From: an uncultured Ruminococcus sp.
GTDB taxonomy: Bacteria > Bacillota > Clostridia > Oscillospirales > Ruminococcaceae
Assembly (NCBI GenBank): GCA_937926145.1
Contig: CALANW010000149.1
Coordinates: 1 to 13,466, forward strand
Length of the DNA stretch: 13,466 nt
Direction of reading: 5' to 3'
Below the pieces are notes generated by a model. The model had not been told where the DNA came from. It worked only from the letters and a program-made list of their open reading frames with translations, and searched no databases. A program made the position numbers and the translations under genes. Below, one piece after another: positions 12,566 through 13,466 of the stretch (position 1 is the first letter of the stretch; every line of letters begins with the position of its first letter).

Positions 12566-13372
12566 TCAAAGCGAGCGCATCTCAGGTTTTCTCTTCTTGT
12601 AAACGGCGTAATATTTGAAACCGCAGTCTTTGAGCAGTTCACCGCAGTAAGCAAATCTGTCGCCGAGCGTTTCGGGAGTGTGAGCGTCCGAACCGAGCGT
12701 TATAAGCTCGCCGCCAAGCTCCTTAAATCGTCTTAAAACGTCCGTGTTCGGGTTAGGCTCATCCATTCCGCGCGAAAAAGCGCCGCTGTTACATTCGAGA
12801 GCCTTTCCGTCCGAAACGAGCACACGGAGTATCTCGTCGATATAGTCCGAATATTCGCGGTAAGAGTAGCTCAGACCGTGCTTCTGACCGTAGCGGACGA
12901 TATAATCGAGATGTCCGAGGCTGTCATAGCATTTTATCCGCTTGATGCGTTCGAGCGTGACCTTGAAATAGCGTTCGTAGGGATCAGCGCCGTGCTTTTC
13001 AAAAAATTCGGGAAAATAAGGGTCAATGCCGTCGATAACGTGATGCGAACCGATGATAAAGTCGAGCCAGCCGTACTTTTTCACAAGCTCGTCAAGATAA
13101 TCGGCAATGTGAAGCTGCAAGCCAAGCTCAACGCCTATCGAAATATCGATAACGCCGCTGTATTTTTGTTTGAGTTCGCTCATTTTCGTATAATAAGCGT
13201 CAAAATCAAGGTTGAAATCAACGTCCGAAACCATATCGTAGTCGTGGTGATCGGTAACGCATATCTCCGTCATTCCGAGTGAGATCGCGCGCTCTATCTG
13301 CTCCTCGGGCGGAGTGTCGCTGTCCCCCGAAAAGCTTGTATGAAAATGCTGGTCGGCATAATATTTATCCAT
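12566..13372 (-). CDS. PHP-domain phosphatase, histidinol-phosphatase (HisJ/HisK) type
   Basis: A 268-residue cytoplasmic metal-dependent phosphoesterase. The metal-binding residues of the PHP fold are all present: H9 and H11 (DQHFHT), D41 and H42 (TDHHDYD), E82 (GVELGL), H110 (GSHH), H154 (GHLDY), and D229 with H231 (GSDAH). E193 and N195 (LECNSG) belong to the same site. This set and the length fit HisJ-type histidinol-phosphate phosphatases (EC 3.1.3.15), which make histidinol; related PHP proteins act on other phosphate esters. No histidine genes are visible here, so the substrate is uncertain. I start at ATG 13372, with AAAGGG 8 nt upstream; the frame extends to 13414 but without a ribosome binding site. 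It is transcribed toward the flagellar operon, ending 138 nt before the sigma-28 promoter. Confidence 0.88.
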   Translation of the reverse strand: MDKYYADQHFHTSFSGDSDTPPEEQIERAISLGMTEICVTDHHDYDMVSDVDFNLDFDAYYTKMSELKQKYSGVIDISIGVELGLQLHIADYLDELVKKYGWLDFIIGSHHVIDGIDPYFPEFFEKHGADPYERYFKVTLERIKRIKCYDSLGHLDYIVRYGQKHGLSYSYREYSDYIDEILRVLVSDGKALECNSGAFSRGMDEPNPNTDVLRRFKELGGELITLGSDAHTPETLGDRFAYCGELLKDCGFKYYAVYKKRKPEMRSL

Positions 13373-13409
13373 TGAAAAGACCCTTTCGCAGTTGAAATTT
13401 TCTTTAGGT

Positions 13410-13440
13410 CGCATCTAAAAACCATAGTGCCTCAGATGCG
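13410..13440. repeat. Inverted repeat upstream of the PHP gene
   Basis: CGCATCT (13410-13416) and AGATGCG (13434-13440) form a 7-bp inverted repeat with a 17-nt gap, 38 nt upstream of the PHP start. No T run follows in either direction, so it is unlikely to be a terminator. It may be an operator or a structure in the leader, or chance. Confidence 0.3.
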
Positions 13441-13466
13441 CAGTCAGATTTTTCGTCAGATTGTAT

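Noticed and set aside
1..13466. CRISPR array, insertion sequence or prophage
   Set aside because: No regularly spaced repeats, transposase-like or phage-like proteins were seen on either strand.

Overview
The window looks like a chromosomal segment of a motile, Gram-positive member of the Clostridia. The reasons are the Bacillus/Clostridium-type order of late flagellar genes, a spoVG gene, strong AGGAGG-type ribosome binding sites and sigma-A promoters with consensus boxes. Protein style suggests the Ruminococcaceae/Lachnospiraceae range, but the genus cannot be fixed from the sequence alone.

Left part (1-3450): two minus-strand genes for small cytoplasmic proteins, one SF0329-like and one LURP-one-related; spoVG on the plus strand with a long leader and a clear terminator; and a convergent Nudix hydrolase of the ADP-ribose pyrophosphatase type with its own promoter. 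Between the Nudix gene and a plus-strand toxin-antitoxin pair lies a compact transcription unit on the minus strand that encodes no protein. It has a near-consensus sigma-A promoter, about 100 nt of foldable RNA and an intrinsic terminator. I do not recognise this RNA, and it is the best candidate here for something undescribed. Its promoter stands back to back with the promoter of the toxin-antitoxin operon.

Middle (3451-3557): a tRNA-Arg(CCG) gene on the minus strand, flanked by terminator hairpins that separate it from the toxin-antitoxin operon and from the flagellar operon.

Right part (3575-12427): one long minus-strand late flagellar operon, in transcription order flgM, flgN, flgK, flgL, a DUF6470 (YviE-type) gene, fliW, csrA, fliD, fliS and a fliT-like gene. 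Upstream of flgM is a full match to the flagellar sigma factor (sigma-28/sigma-D) promoter, TAAAGTTT-N11-GCCGATAA. The anti-sigma factor FlgM is therefore encoded by the regulon it inhibits. The products are the hook-filament junction proteins (FlgK, FlgL), the filament cap (FliD), their export chaperones (FlgN, FliS, the FliT-like protein) and the FliW-CsrA switch that controls flagellin translation. Flagellin (hag) and flaG, which lie between csrA and fliD in Bacillus subtilis, are missing from this position. FlgL and FlgK are much longer than usual because of inserted variable regions. A hairpin lies between fliD and fliS, and a repeat-like sequence lies between fliS and the fliT-like gene.

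Right end (12566-13466): a PHP-domain phosphoesterase of the histidinol-phosphatase (HisJ/HisK) type, transcribed toward the flagellar operon.
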